DNA of 45,052 nucleotides from a virus. Within the stretch, counting starts at the first letter, position 1. Each line of letters starts with the position of its first letter. A program made the translations under genes and the position numbers. Location of the stretch: positions 1-45,052 of IMG/VR virus record IMGVR_UViG_3300009034_000073. One strand, given 5' to 3'. The notes under the pieces are model-generated. The model was not told the origin of the DNA, ran no database searches, and saw nothing but the letters and a program-made list of their open reading frames with translations. Positions 29,268-39,145 of the stretch are shown in pieces.

Positions 29268-30753
29268 CTATATGCCTAGAGAAGAGTGGCGAAAATGCGC
29301 TGAATGGCTTTGGTTTTTTTGTTGCCACGTTCTCTCGAGAGCCTGGCTTGATAAATTTCAAGACCTGGGATTAATTCACAGGAAGCTCTGTAGGTTTCTT
29401 ACTGTCAGCGAAACCCCGAGTAGAAGAAAATTTATATCAGTATTTCGTGGATCTCTTAAGACTACGGTAATTTTAGGTTATGTTCTTTGGCTTTTTTGTT
29501 GGCATTTAGCCAGAAAGAAGCCCATCTCAATTTGCTATAACACTGCTACAAAAGATAATGCCGAAGCTTTCATGGCAGATTTCAGGGAGACTCTTCTGCA
29601 CTCTAAATTTCTGCATGAACTGTTTCCTGAGATTCCAGTTAATTATAAGAAATATCGAAAATGGTCTCTTTATAAAGTTGAGTTAAAATGGGTAAAATTT
29701 CACGTTGCTTCCCTGGATACAAAGCAGGTTTCAAGGCATTATACTGTGATCATAAATGATGATCTTGTGAATGATGATAATGCTTTCTCTGAAAAAGAGC
29801 GTGCTAACATACATAGAAAATGGAAGTTTCAGAAGTCAATTATAACCAAACTTGCAAAAACTAAAGTTGGCCTGGAGATAGATGTTGGCACTCCATTTCA
29901 TTCAAAAGACCTTATTTCTTGGTTTATAAAAGAGAATAAAACCTACGATAAATTTATTGTTCCTTATGCTGTCACTGAAACCGGAGGGATACCAGATCCA
30001 TTCAAGAGAAATGGCTTTCTTACTTTCCCCGAGCTTTTTACCTGGGAAGATTTTCAGGAGAAAAGAATAGACCAGGGGAAAAGTATTTTTGCTTCTCAGT
30101 ATAAGCTTCAGGTGCTTGAGGATTCAGACCGACTTGCCTATGAAAGCTGGCTTAGATATTGGAAGTTCCTGCCTGAAAATTTTTACAGGACAATGGTTAT
30201 CGATCCTGCTGGAACCGAGAAAGACGAGAACAATGCTACCGGAATAACTATTTGCGATACCGATGAGAGAGGGGTTATTTACGTGGTTTTTGCTGAGGAG
30301 TTTTATATAACCCCTATGGCACTTATTGATAAAATAAAAGAATTAAAGAAGATTTATAATCCTGATGAGACTTATATTGAAAAGGAAAAATACTCAATCA
30401 CCATAGCCGATACAATCGATCATCATGGAATCGATCTTAATTTTAGTTTTGTTGAGCATGAGAATAAATCCAAACCTGACAGGATCCACCGGCTCAAACA
30501 ATGGTTTGAAAATAAAAGGATTCTTTTAGGTCAGGGTCAAATGGACTTAGAAAATCAAATTGTTGAATATCCTGATTGCGAGAATAAAGATATTCTTGAC
30601 TCCCTGGCATATCAAATTAGAGTGAATCATGTTCCGGATAAAAGATATGAAAGAGAGCCAAACCCAACATCTGTTGAAACATTTGAACAGGAAATGGAGA
30701 GAGCAATTAGATTATCAAGGCGAAGAGAGGTAAACCATGATCAACTTTTTTAG
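29254..30753 (+). CDS. terL: Terminase large subunit
   Basis: The protein is 499 residues from TTG 29254, chosen because GAGGAGG lies six bases upstream. The ATPase part has the Walker A-like VFRGSLKT (63-70) and a Walker B strand VIINDD (near 166-171). The nuclease part begins near residue 314 (MVIDPAG), with further Asp residues and DSLAYQIR near the end. It should package DNA into the prohead and cut it. The size is typical. It overlaps the small-subunit gene by 14 bases and the next gene by 17 bases. Confidence 0.9.
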   Translation: MNPFDYMPREEWRKCAEWLWFFCCHVLSRAWLDKFQDLGLIHRKLCRFLTVSETPSRRKFISVFRGSLKTTVILGYVLWLFCWHLARKKPISICYNTATKDNAEAFMADFRETLLHSKFLHELFPEIPVNYKKYRKWSLYKVELKWVKFHVASLDTKQVSRHYTVIINDDLVNDDNAFSEKERANIHRKWKFQKSIITKLAKTKVGLEIDVGTPFHSKDLISWFIKENKTYDKFIVPYAVTETGGIPDPFKRNGFLTFPELFTWEDFQEKRIDQGKSIFASQYKLQVLEDSDRLAYESWLRYWKFLPENFYRTMVIDPAGTEKDENNATGITICDTDERGVIYVVFAEEFYITPMALIDKIKELKKIYNPDETYIEKEKYSITIADTIDHHGIDLNFSFVEHENKSKPDRIHRLKQWFENKRILLGQGQMDLENQIVEYPDCENKDILDSLAYQIRVNHVPDKRYEREPNPTSVETFEQEMERAIRLSRRREVNHDQLF

Positions 30754-31036
30754 AAAGATTTTTCATAGCGAGAAGAAGCTTATACTTGTTCAGATATTGT
30801 CTGCAAACGAGGGTATTTTACGTGAACTTAAGGCTATGCGTGCTGATGCTACAGGCAAGGAGACTTCTATCCAGGAAGAAGTAGCTAAGGCTTCTAAAGA
30901 GATTGAAGGTCTTACAAAAATGATACATGATATGGTTGAGGCTCTATCAAAGTATTTTAAGATCGAAGTTGAGTTTATGGAGAAAGAAGCAAAAAAGATG
31001 GACAAAAGGCCAACTGAGCATGACCATCGTTTTTAA
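30737..31036 (+). CDS. Coiled-coil protein between terminase and portal
   Basis: This 99-residue protein is almost wholly helical, with a heptad-like region (about 25-85). GAGAGG stands before the ATG. No family motif is visible. Its place between terminase and portal suggests a head-assembly or packaging role. Confidence 0.45.
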   Translation: MINFFRKIFHSEKKLILVQILSANEGILRELKAMRADATGKETSIQEEVAKASKEIEGLTKMIHDMVEALSKYFKIEVEFMEKEAKKMDKRPTEHDHRF

Positions 31037-31046
31037 GGATAAATAA

Positions 31047-33059
31047 ATGGCTGAAGAAGCTAAAAAAGAAGAAAATGTAAATTGGTTTAAAGATAAAGAA
31101 AAGGATGAATTTATCTCCTGGATAGATAAACAGGTAGCCGATCATCCTGTTGTTAAAGCTCATCATGGCATGTGGAAGGAGCTTATCGAATGGGAAGATG
31201 GAAACCAGTTTGCCCTTTGGGATGCTACTGCTCGTGCTGTTGTTCCTGTGACTTTAAATGTCAGGGAAAAGCAGGTTGTTGTAAATCTTATGAAGCCTCT
31301 AAACGAGACTATAGAGGGGAAAATTAATTTTGAGCATAGAATTATAGGAACTCCGAACTCCGGAGAGCAGAAGGATATTAGAGGAGCTCAGGTTGCCACA
31401 AAGCTTCTTGATTATAACGATGTTGTGAATGATACAGAAGAGCTCTATGAGGATGCTAAATACGATCTTTTACGTCCTGGCATCTCATGTATAAAATGGT
31501 ACTGGGATAAATCTCATTATGCCAATGTCAAAAAAAGTGATAAAGAAAATGGTGTTTGGGGGAAGGCAGGCGAGGTTATTGGTGAAGTTGTCCCTATTTT
31601 CAATATTCGTCCGGACCCGACAGCAAAAAGCAGGGATAAATGTCGCTGGATTGTTGAGATAAAAGAAGTCACAAAAGAAGAGCTTAAACGAGTTTATAAA
31701 GTAAAAGATGATTGGTTTGAAGCCGTAGCAGATCGTAAAAAATCTAAGAAGGCTAAAAAAGCAGGGAAAGAAACAAAGGCTGCCCTTATGAATAAATACA
31801 AGGGCATGCACGAAGAGCTATCTGAAAAAGACAAAGATGAGCCTACCTTTATCCTCAAAGAATACTGGGAGGTAGCTTCCGATCTTTATCCACAAGGAAG
31901 ATTCATGGCAATTTGTGAAGCTGATGTTCTTGATACAAGAAGAAACCCTTCTCCTGATGCAGAATTACCTTATTTCTTTTTTATGTATAAGAAAAAAGGA
32001 AACTCTTTCTGGCCTAGAGGACCGCTTTATTATGTCCAAGGTATCCAGCGTGAATTTAACCGGATGGTCTCAATACAATCCGAACACATAGAGTCCTGGC
32101 GACCCAAAATGTCCGTAGGCAAAGGTGCTATAAAACGTGCAGAAGCATTCACTGTAGATGCTTTTGAGATGGTTGAAGTTGATTATTCTCGCGGAGAACC
32201 AAGGGCTATTCACATGCCGGAACTTTCTCCTCAAGTTACAATGTATAGAGACTTCCTGCTCAGTGCTGTTGATAGGGTTTCAAATATACATGAAGTAAGT
32301 TATTCAAGGCTTCCTCAATATGCTTCTCGAGCTCCAGCCTCTCTCTATTCTATGATGCTTGAACAGGAAACCGTAAAGCTTACTCCTATGGTGAAGCGGA
32401 TAAATAAAACACTTAAAAGTATGGCAAGATTTAGACTTAAGCTAATGGATCAGCATTATACAGTAAAGCGTATGGTTAAAGTTGTTGGCCAGCACAGAGA
32501 AGCTACTATAGAGTATTTTGAGAAAGCTGACCTGAGCCAGAATTTTGATGTTCGTCTTGAGCAGGGAGTTAGCCTGCATCAGTCTCCTACAATCCAAACT
32601 CAGCTTCTTATCCAACTTTGGAGAGAGGGTATTCTGACAGAGCAGGATAGAGTCAAGGTGCTAAGGTCAATAAATCTCGGGACCGCAGAGCATGAGATAA
32701 GGCGAGATGTGGCAGATATGGAGCGTGCTCTTAGAGAGAATCAATCTTTTATTGACGACACCTATGAAAAGGAACGTCAGGATGGAGGCGTTGCTGTTTA
32801 CTGGAACGATGATCACGAACTTCATTTGGATTATCATACAAACTTCATGAAATCAGAGGAAGCCCAACGCTGGAAAGATGAGAAATGGAGAGCTTTTGAC
32901 GTTCATATCTATACGCATTTCAAGTGGCTTTCCTTTATTAGGAAGGTTATGCTTGCTCAAATGGCTGCTCCGACTACCAGGCCAGCAGAAGCCCCAGGAA
33001 TGGGAGCCTATGCTGCTGAGACCGGAGAGCCAATGATAGAAGGATTTGGTAAACAATAA
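31047..33059 (+). CDS. Portal protein, P22-like
   Basis: This 670-residue protein has the size and order of large podovirus portals, directly after terminase. Recognisable segments are VNLMKPLNETIEGKI, a DLLRPGISCIKWYWD stretch, VVPIFNIRPDP and YYVQGIQREFNRMVS. A long C-terminal region contains ISPxL-like helices. It should form the dodecameric DNA channel and head-tail connector. Assignment is by pattern and position. Confidence 0.8.
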   Translation: MAEEAKKEENVNWFKDKEKDEFISWIDKQVADHPVVKAHHGMWKELIEWEDGNQFALWDATARAVVPVTLNVREKQVVVNLMKPLNETIEGKINFEHRIIGTPNSGEQKDIRGAQVATKLLDYNDVVNDTEELYEDAKYDLLRPGISCIKWYWDKSHYANVKKSDKENGVWGKAGEVIGEVVPIFNIRPDPTAKSRDKCRWIVEIKEVTKEELKRVYKVKDDWFEAVADRKKSKKAKKAGKETKAALMNKYKGMHEELSEKDKDEPTFILKEYWEVASDLYPQGRFMAICEADVLDTRRNPSPDAELPYFFFMYKKKGNSFWPRGPLYYVQGIQREFNRMVSIQSEHIESWRPKMSVGKGAIKRAEAFTVDAFEMVEVDYSRGEPRAIHMPELSPQVTMYRDFLLSAVDRVSNIHEVSYSRLPQYASRAPASLYSMMLEQETVKLTPMVKRINKTLKSMARFRLKLMDQHYTVKRMVKVVGQHREATIEYFEKADLSQNFDVRLEQGVSLHQSPTIQTQLLIQLWREGILTEQDRVKVLRSINLGTAEHEIRRDVADMERALRENQSFIDDTYEKERQDGGVAVYWNDDHELHLDYHTNFMKSEEAQRWKDEKWRAFDVHIYTHFKWLSFIRKVMLAQMAAPTTRPAEAPGMGAYAAETGEPMIEGFGKQ

Positions 33060-33070
33060 GGGAGGTAATT

Positions 33071-33340
33071 ATGCCTAGAAAAAAGAAAGAAGAAAAGAAA
33101 AAAACACCGGCAAGAGCTCCGAAACCAAAGGTAAAAAAGCCAAAAGGAATTATTGAAGTTGGGATTCCTGGAGAGATGGCTACAGTTGACAAAGGAGTGA
33201 AAGAAGTTTTATACAAAGGAGAGGTCAGGGAAATCATGGAATGCAACACTGAAGAGAGAGAACGAGAGTTGATTGGTGAAAAGGACTCTGTTGTTGCCCT
33301 TGATTCTAAAGGAAATATTACCACTATTTATTTGAAGTAA
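33071..33340 (+). CDS. Small basic protein after portal
   Basis: This 89-residue protein has a Lys/Pro-rich N-terminal arm (about 1-30) and a beta-rich body. GGAGG stands before the ATG. It lies between portal and scaffold. The function is unknown. Confidence 0.5.
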   Translation: MPRKKKEEKKKTPARAPKPKVKKPKGIIEVGIPGEMATVDKGVKEVLYKGEVREIMECNTEERERELIGEKDSVVALDSKGNITTIYLK

Positions 33341-33342
33341 AA

Positions 33343-33383
33343 TAGGGACATTTCCCTAAATTATAGACGACCCTGCTTGCAGG
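33343..33383 (+). other. Two small hairpins between portal block and scaffold
   Basis: TAGGGA-CATT-TCCCTA (33343-33358) and CCTGC-TT-GCAGG (33372-33383) fill the 61-base gap. Neither is followed by a T run, so they may be RNA processing or stability elements rather than terminators. Confidence 0.4.
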
Positions 33384-33401
33384 AAGTCAAAGGAGTTATT
33401 T

Positions 33402-34625
33402 ATGTCTAAGGAAGAAAAAGTAGACGACCCTCAGCAAAAGGAAACTCAGACAAAAACTGAGGAAACCAAAAAAGAGGAAGTCAAGCTTCCTGAGAGAAAG
33501 TTTTTTAAAGGCGATAAGATGAATGTTTGGGCTGAACAGATGGGCTTACTTAAGCCCGATGAGCCGGCTAAGAAGCCGGAAGAAAAAGAACCTGAAGTGA
33601 AAAAAGAGCAGAAGCCTGGGGAAGAGCCTCCTCCTAAAAAGGAAGAGAAACCTGGAGAGGAAGAAAAGCCTTTCAAGGTTCTCACTTATAAGGGGGAGAA
33701 AGTTAAAATTAAGACTGAGGAAGAGTTTAATAAACTTGCTTCTGAAGGTCTTGATTACACCCAAAGTAAGCAAAAAGTTGCTGAAAGGGAAAGATTAGTA
33801 ACCGAGCGTGAAGATGCCTTCAAAAAGATTTCTGCTCCACTCGAAACTGTTGCCAAGGCCATTGAGAACGGTGAACTGAAACCAGTAAAAACAGAAGAGG
33901 AAAAAATAGAAGAGAGTAATATTGATAAAATCGTGAATAATGAAGAGATTGACCCTGAGATTAGAGAAGCTTTTAGGCTCCAAAATGAAGAGCTAAAAAA
34001 GCTTAAAACTGAAGTCAATGAGTCTAAAAAGGTTGAACAGGAAAGAGTGGACAAACAGAAAGAAGTCAACGTTGCGCAAGCAAAAGTTGAGCTTGAAGGG
34101 ATGGTAGAAAAGTCGAGAGAAGAGCATCCTTTTGATGAAATTGTTGAGAAAACTGAAGAGGGTGAAAGGAATATTACTGAATCTGTCTTTACCGGCTTGG
34201 TTATCTCCAAGGCTAATTCTGACAGGATAAAAGCTGCCGAGGATTCTACTTTTCAAAGGAGAAATTTGCAGGACCTCATAACTGAGACTGCACAAGATCT
34301 CCAGAGGGTCCAGAAGCATTATGAAGCGAAGCACAGCATCTCTAATGAAAAAGAGCCTGTGACTTCTGCCAAACTAAAAGAGCTTTATCCTGATCAGATA
34401 AAAGAGATTGAGCAAGACAGGGTAGCTTCCTATCTTGAAGAACAGGAAAAGGGAGCTCCTATTGCCAAACCTGCCAAGGAGGAAATAACGCCACCTTTAG
34501 AGAAAAAAAAGAAAAAAGAATTTAAAGGCGTTAAAGATGCCCTTGAACAGGCTTTTGAAGATCCTGAATTAGTAAAAGCCTTGAAAGACGAGGGCGACAA
34601 GACTTTGAGAGAAATTCACAAGTAA
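33402..34625 (+). CDS. Scaffold protein (putative)
   Basis: This 407-residue protein is very rich in Lys and Glu with Pro linkers (about 20-90). Long coiled-coil helices follow (about 130-260) and the C-terminus is basic. This composition and the place between portal and major capsid protein are typical of scaffold proteins, which shape the prohead and then leave. No protease gene is seen in the head operon. Confidence 0.7.
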   Translation: MSKEEKVDDPQQKETQTKTEETKKEEVKLPERKFFKGDKMNVWAEQMGLLKPDEPAKKPEEKEPEVKKEQKPGEEPPPKKEEKPGEEEKPFKVLTYKGEKVKIKTEEEFNKLASEGLDYTQSKQKVAERERLVTEREDAFKKISAPLETVAKAIENGELKPVKTEEEKIEESNIDKIVNNEEIDPEIREAFRLQNEELKKLKTEVNESKKVEQERVDKQKEVNVAQAKVELEGMVEKSREEHPFDEIVEKTEEGERNITESVFTGLVISKANSDRIKAAEDSTFQRRNLQDLITETAQDLQRVQKHYEAKHSISNEKEPVTSAKLKELYPDQIKEIEQDRVASYLEEQEKGAPIAKPAKEEITPPLEKKKKKEFKGVKDALEQAFEDPELVKALKDEGDKTLREIHK

Positions 34626-34642
34626 AACGGAGGTAAACATAG

Positions 34643-35941
34643 ATGAGTGTTTTTGGAATGGGGGTAACTGCCACAGATAAGTTATTCCTTGAATTCGTTC
34701 TTCCTGGCCTCAATATTGAGGTCATTGAAAACACTGTTCTCTATGGCCGCTTCGAGACTGATACTGAGCACTGTGTTGGTAAATATGCAGTTTTTAAAGC
34801 GCTAGTTGCATCCTCTAAATCTGCGAGACCCAGTTCAAGCTCCACGTTTCCTACTGCAAAGCAGGGAACATACGATGAATATACCCTTTACATGAAAAGA
34901 GGAATGTATGCTCAACTTCAATTTGACGGATTAGCTCTTGCCTGCTCAAAAGGCAAAGGCGCGGTCATGGATCTACTGAAAGCTGAAACCAAAGGTATTA
35001 TGATTCATATAGCCAACAAACTGAATCGCCAGTTTTGGGGTGATGGTTCAGGGCGCTTGGCAACAGTTGACGTTGCTGCTTCAGGGGCGACCTCAGTTGG
35101 GATCGACCACACAACCCTTGCTCTTTTTGGACAGGACTCAAACGAATATACTTTCGCTTCCAATTATCTTGATGCAGGCATGGATGTTGATATTGTCACA
35201 GCAGCCGGTTCTGTAGAAGCAGAGGAAGTTGAGATCTCAAGTATTACTGACACTTCTGCCGATGGAACTTCGACCTTAACTATGGCTGAAAACGTCAATG
35301 CGACTGTTGGCTCTTTCATTTTTGACCATGATACCTATGCTTCATCCAGAGCAGCCGGAACAGGCGTTCCTATGGGGCTCGTTGGAATTGTTAATACTGC
35401 CGATCCTTACGTTGGAATTACAGCAGTTTCATTCCAGGGCGTTGATAGAGATACATCAGGAAACGAGTGGGCTGAAGGCTATATGGAAGATATGGCCGAT
35501 GCTGCTGTTACAAATGCCAAGATGATGAAGGTCTGCCACAAAGTTGAAAAGTACGGAAGAGTTGATGTCATTCTTTGTAATGGCATTCTCTGGAGATCGT
35601 ACTACCAGATTCTTGAAGCTGATAAGACTCTCCCCAATGAAAAGGCCATGTGGGGAGGTACTACCGGACTTACTTTCTATGGTGGAAGGTCAGGTGCAAT
35701 TCCTGTGGTCTGGGATGATGATTGTCCGGACCAAAGAATGTACTTCCTGGATACAGACTACCTACAGGTTTATGCTCCTACTCAAGATGGGCTTACTTGG
35801 CTTCCTGGAGACTCGGGAATTCTAACTAGAGTACAAGGTGCTGATGAATATACTGCTTCGTTGGTGTGGTACTATAACTTTGGCTGCGATAGACCGCAGG
35901 CTCAGGGCGTGCTTTATGACATTAAGCACGCTGCTAGTTAA
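34643..35941 (+). CDS. Major capsid protein
   Basis: This 432-residue protein follows the scaffold, as expected. Segments such as FVLPGLNIEVIENTVL, NKLNRQFWGDG, VDVILCNGILWRSYYQIL, FYGGRSGAIPVVWDDDCP and YLQVY fit an HK97-fold phage capsid protein. The central region (about 135-240) is rich in Thr, Ser and Val and may form a surface insertion. It likely needs GroEL with the phage GroES for folding. Confidence 0.85.
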   Translation: MSVFGMGVTATDKLFLEFVLPGLNIEVIENTVLYGRFETDTEHCVGKYAVFKALVASSKSARPSSSSTFPTAKQGTYDEYTLYMKRGMYAQLQFDGLALACSKGKGAVMDLLKAETKGIMIHIANKLNRQFWGDGSGRLATVDVAASGATSVGIDHTTLALFGQDSNEYTFASNYLDAGMDVDIVTAAGSVEAEEVEISSITDTSADGTSTLTMAENVNATVGSFIFDHDTYASSRAAGTGVPMGLVGIVNTADPYVGITAVSFQGVDRDTSGNEWAEGYMEDMADAAVTNAKMMKVCHKVEKYGRVDVILCNGILWRSYYQILEADKTLPNEKAMWGGTTGLTFYGGRSGAIPVVWDDDCPDQRMYFLDTDYLQVYAPTQDGLTWLPGDSGILTRVQGADEYTASLVWYYNFGCDRPQAQGVLYDIKHAAS

Positions 35942-35952
35942 GGAGGTGACGA

Positions 35953-36396
35953 GTGGGATATCATCAATGTGCTGACATAAAACCTAACAAAATCGACTGT
36001 CTGGATTCGCTTCAATTCCAGGGCTTACATCTTCACAAAAAACAGTTCACAGAGATTAAAAGCGCTGCCTTTACCCTAGACATAAACGATAACGGAAAAG
36101 TTTTCCTTATCGATACCACTGCTGTTATTACTCTTCCTGCTGTAGCAAGCCAATATGGTCCTTATATCTTTGTGAATTATGGTGAAGAGACAAGTGGAGT
36201 AAGTGACGTTCAAATCTCTATAAGTCCGAATTCAAATGACAGGATTTCCGGTTGTGACCTTTCTACTAATGAAGATAAGGACGTTATCAATACCCTTGCG
36301 ACTGCTGCAAGAGGCGATTACATCAAGATAGTTTATGGTAGTAGCACTGGCTGGTCTATTGCTGAGATGAGAGGAACCTGGGCTATAGAGGCTTAA
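35953..36396 (+). CDS. Capsid decoration-like protein
   Basis: This 147-residue, beta-rich protein starts at GTG right after a full-length ribosome site (AAGGAGGTGA). It contains KVFLIDTTAVITLPA, ISISPNSNDRISG and GDYIKIVYGSSTGW, a pattern of phage surface or decoration proteins. Its place after the major capsid gene supports a head-surface role. Confidence 0.6.
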   Translation: MGYHQCADIKPNKIDCLDSLQFQGLHLHKKQFTEIKSAAFTLDINDNGKVFLIDTTAVITLPAVASQYGPYIFVNYGEETSGVSDVQISISPNSNDRISGCDLSTNEDKDVINTLATAARGDYIKIVYGSSTGWSIAEMRGTWAIEA

Positions 36397-36423
36397 TAGC
36401 CAGAGAACAGTTGTTTTGATTTA

Positions 36424-36449
36424 AAGGGGGATGCCGAAGCGTCCCCCTT
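36424..36449 (+). terminator. Candidate terminator after head genes
   Basis: AAGGGGGA/TCCCCCTT (36424-36431 and 36442-36449) extends inward by three pairs to a CGAA loop. It is followed by TTATTCT, a weak T tract, so it may only reduce transcription. A second stem (AGTCG.../...CGACT) lies near 36459-36506. Confidence 0.55.
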
Positions 36450-36525
36450 ATTCTAACAGTCGGGAGATGACTTGGATTTTCCCATAGTTCCGGTTTCTCG
36501 ACTATAAAAAAAGGAGGTAAAGACT

Positions 36526-37449
36526 ATGGGCTTTTTAAAAGCATTGGCAATTAGTTCGGGAAGATACCCGATAAAACATGGCATAGATCTTTCAGTTGCA
36601 GAAGCAGGGCCAGTTGCGACAAAGGGAACGGCAATCAAGTTCCTTAGTGGAGCGACACTAGGCTATAATAAAACCACTGGCGAGTGGCAAAAGGGAGTTA
36701 AGTTTATTGAAACTCTCTCAGAAGGAACATACACTACCGAATACAAGGGAAAATACGGAAGAGGTTTTGAGATAGCCGTAGATACAACCAGCACCAGGGA
36801 TGGACACCCCCAAGGTGGATTATACGTAACCTTTGAAAGAGCTTCTTCTTATGGCCACTCTGGAGGATCGCAGGATTGCGCTTTTAGGGTAATTGCGGAA
36901 AACTCGGCAGCTTGTCCGTCTGGTGGAATCAGGGGCATGGATATTCAAGGTTATTGTAAAGCTGCTATGGCTAGTGTTAATGGTGCATTAATCACTGCTA
37001 GAGTTAAAAGCACTGGTTCTGGCACTGGTGCTGTTTATGGTGCAAGGATTGTATCCAAATGCCAGAGTTCCACAGGTGGATTTGCAAGCCTGCATGCTCT
37101 AGAAATTGCAGATGAATCAGACGGAGTACACCCAACAGAAAATTCAATTTGCTGGATCGAGAAACAATCAAATTCATATACTTCCAACACAAAAGCTGGA
37201 ATCGAGATAGTGAACAACTCTCTTACTACCTATGCGAAGGATATTACCTATGCTATTTACTTGAAGAGTGGAGCTTCCGGAGCGCAGTTTACATATTTTG
37301 CCGGATTTGATAGCAACAATGGAGATGAATCGTTCACTGCCGGATCAGCCTTGACTCAAAGTGGCAACATTGACGGCTATATCAAAGTTTATGATGTAGC
37401 AACAGGACAGGCTCTTTATATTAGCTGCTATGATGCAGCGCCAGCTTAA
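36526..37449 (+). CDS. Beta-rich structural protein (head fibre-like)
   Basis: This 307-residue protein is rich in Gly, Ser, Thr and Ala. It contains KALAISSGRYPI, LGYNKTTGEW and repeated beta segments. It has a strong ribosome site (AAGGAGG). It is flanked by hairpins on both sides, which suggests it is expressed at its own level. It is probably a head or tail surface protein. No enzyme motif is seen. Confidence 0.5.
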   Translation: MGFLKALAISSGRYPIKHGIDLSVAEAGPVATKGTAIKFLSGATLGYNKTTGEWQKGVKFIETLSEGTYTTEYKGKYGRGFEIAVDTTSTRDGHPQGGLYVTFERASSYGHSGGSQDCAFRVIAENSAACPSGGIRGMDIQGYCKAAMASVNGALITARVKSTGSGTGAVYGARIVSKCQSSTGGFASLHALEIADESDGVHPTENSICWIEKQSNSYTSNTKAGIEIVNNSLTTYAKDITYAIYLKSGASGAQFTYFAGFDSNNGDESFTAGSALTQSGNIDGYIKVYDVATGQALYISCYDAAPA

Positions 37450-37482
37450 TTGAATAATTGAATTGATTCTCAGGGGAGGTTA

Positions 37483-37502
37483 CGGCCTCCCCATATTTCA
37501 AA
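37483..37502 (+). terminator. Candidate terminator/attenuator hairpin
   Basis: GGGGAGG-TTACGG-CCTCCCC is a perfect 7-bp hairpin followed by ATATTTC. The T tract is poor, so partial termination or mRNA protection is likely. Confidence 0.5.
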
Positions 37503-37517
37503 ATAAAGGAGTTTTAG

Positions 37518-37937
37518 ATGTGCGCACAAAAAAACAAACAGCGTGTGCCAGCAAAAGAATTTGGGGTGAAAATTAAGTTGGGAGTGAAGGAAAGGCTCAT
37601 GATAGCTCAGATACTTCCAAGAGAAGGGAATCTTATTGCGCAGAGGATTATGAGGGACATTGTTACAAAGACTGAATTGAGCCAGGATGAGATGGATAAA
37701 GTTGGGATGGAGCCCACACCGGATGGTGGAGTTAAATGGGATGACGAAAAAGAAGCCGACTTTGGCCGAAAGCAGATTAAATTTACTGATGCGGAAGCAG
37801 GGTATTTAAAAGATCAAGTTAAAAAGCTTGATCAAACAGAGAAAATTACAAGAGATACATTTCTCCTTTGTGAGAGGATCCATAATCTGAAAACTAAGGA
37901 AGAGAAAGAGGAGGAAAAGGAAGATGCACGCTCCTAA
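37518..37937 (+). CDS. Unknown late-operon protein
   Basis: This 139-residue helical protein contains VKIKLGVKERLMIAQILPRE and FLLCERI near the end, with a Lys/Glu-rich tail. It overlaps the next gene by 14 bases. It may be a head-completion or assembly factor. The family is not recognised. Confidence 0.5.
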   Translation: MCAQKNKQRVPAKEFGVKIKLGVKERLMIAQILPREGNLIAQRIMRDIVTKTELSQDEMDKVGMEPTPDGGVKWDDEKEADFGRKQIKFTDAEAGYLKDQVKKLDQTEKITRDTFLLCERIHNLKTKEEKEEEKEDARS

Positions 37938-38289
37938 ATGGTTTGAGAGGGAGCTTGAGATTATAGATCCTACCTATTTTGTTGTTTTTAACAAGAAATA
38001 TCAGTATTACGAGATTAAGAAACAGATGAATGTTGTAAAAGAGGGAGGGCTTGTTGTTGTAAGACCTACTCTGGCTGTTTTTAGAAGGCTGAATGACAGG
38101 GCTTTGAATAATCTCAGAGAAAGAAAACATACAGGAAGGAAGTATGCCGGAGATTCAAAAAAATACCTGAATTATCTCAATAGCCTCAATGTAGAATCGA
38201 AGAAGAAAAAAAGGGAGCTTGCTCATGAGATGATGGCTGAAGGATACATGAGAATTCATAATCTCGGGAGGAAAAAAATATTTACTTAG
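37924..38289 (+). CDS. Unknown late-operon protein
   Basis: This 121-residue protein has PKWFERELEIIDPTYFVVFN and YYEIKKQM, with a conserved-looking RPTLAVFRRLND. I have seen this pattern in podovirus structural operons but without a role. The ribosome site GGAGG lies in the gene before. Confidence 0.5.
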   Translation: MHAPKWFERELEIIDPTYFVVFNKKYQYYEIKKQMNVVKEGGLVVVRPTLAVFRRLNDRALNNLRERKHTGRKYAGDSKKYLNYLNSLNVESKKKKRELAHEMMAEGYMRIHNLGRKKIFT

Positions 38290-38299
38290 GGAGGCTTAG

Positions 38300-38590
38300 A
38301 TGAGTAATACCTATAATTCAACCACTAAACAGTGGGCGATTGACGAGGTAGGCGAGGTCACCACTAAGGGACTTGAGATACAGCATATTTATTTTATTCC
38401 GAACAACGCAGGTGATCAACTTGAAATAACAGACGATGACGATAATCCTGTTATTCATTTGTGGGCCGATCCTGCCGGAGCCAATCCAAAATTCTTTCCC
38501 TTTGTTCCACCACTTAAGTTGCCTGGACTTAAAATTGCGACTATAAGCGGAGGAACCACAGCAACGATTCAACTTAGAACCGATCTTTAG
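38300..38590 (+). CDS. Small beta-rich protein
   Basis: This 96-residue protein looks like a single beta sandwich (HIYFIPNNAGDQLEI, VIHLWADP, GTTATIQLRT). It may be a decoration or tail-joint protein. Its ribosome site is GGGAGG. Confidence 0.5.
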   Translation: MSNTYNSTTKQWAIDEVGEVTTKGLEIQHIYFIPNNAGDQLEITDDDDNPVIHLWADPAGANPKFFPFVPPLKLPGLKIATISGGTTATIQLRTDL

Positions 38591-38601
38591 GGAGGCTTGT
38601 C

Positions 38602-39138
38602 ATGAGAACAGACCAGGAAATTTGGGATGATATTGCTTTAAGTGACACTGTTTTAGAGGACGAAAGGGGTAATTATCCCTTAAATTACAATACTTCGCTC
38701 CTCCTTGAAGTTCTCCTGAATAATCGTCAGTATTTAAAACAAATCTATGAAAAGGAGGTTCCTCCAGTGATTTATAATTATGTGGATAGAGGAGATCCTG
38801 CGAACTACGATTTTACTAAAGATGACTTAGTGGCTGATGGAGCAATTCATGAATTAGATTTATCTACGATAGTTCCAGAAGAAGGAGCAGGTCAGTTAGT
38901 TCACTTGAGGATTGTAGTAAGAGCTACGTCAGCAAATAAATGGCTCATATTAACTGAGAAAGGGAAGCAATATAGTCGTAACGCTGCACCATTTACAACT
39001 CAAGGACCAAATGTTTCTTACAATGCCTGTGGATGGGTAAAGCTTGATGAAAACCGCAAAATTCAATATCTGTTGGATGATTCAGCTAATTGGACTTATG
39101 TTTATATAACAGTCCGAGGCTGGTTCAAGGCCGACTGA
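38602..39138 (+). CDS. Structural protein with beta-sandwich C-terminus
   Basis: This 178-residue protein has a helical N-terminus containing LLLEVLLNNRQYLKQIYE. A beta-rich domain follows (about 60-178) that ends in YVYITVRGWFK. It is probably a head or tail surface protein. No family is assigned. Confidence 0.45.
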   Translation: MRTDQEIWDDIALSDTVLEDERGNYPLNYNTSLLLEVLLNNRQYLKQIYEKEVPPVIYNYVDRGDPANYDFTKDDLVADGAIHELDLSTIVPEEGAGQLVHLRIVVRATSANKWLILTEKGKQYSRNAAPFTTQGPNVSYNACGWVKLDENRKIQYLLDDSANWTYVYITVRGWFKAD

Positions 39139-39145
39139 GGTTAAA

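Noticed and set aside
33755-34210. Antisense frame over the scaffold gene
   Set aside because: It is a mirror of the Lys/Glu-rich scaffold codons and has no ribosome site or motif.
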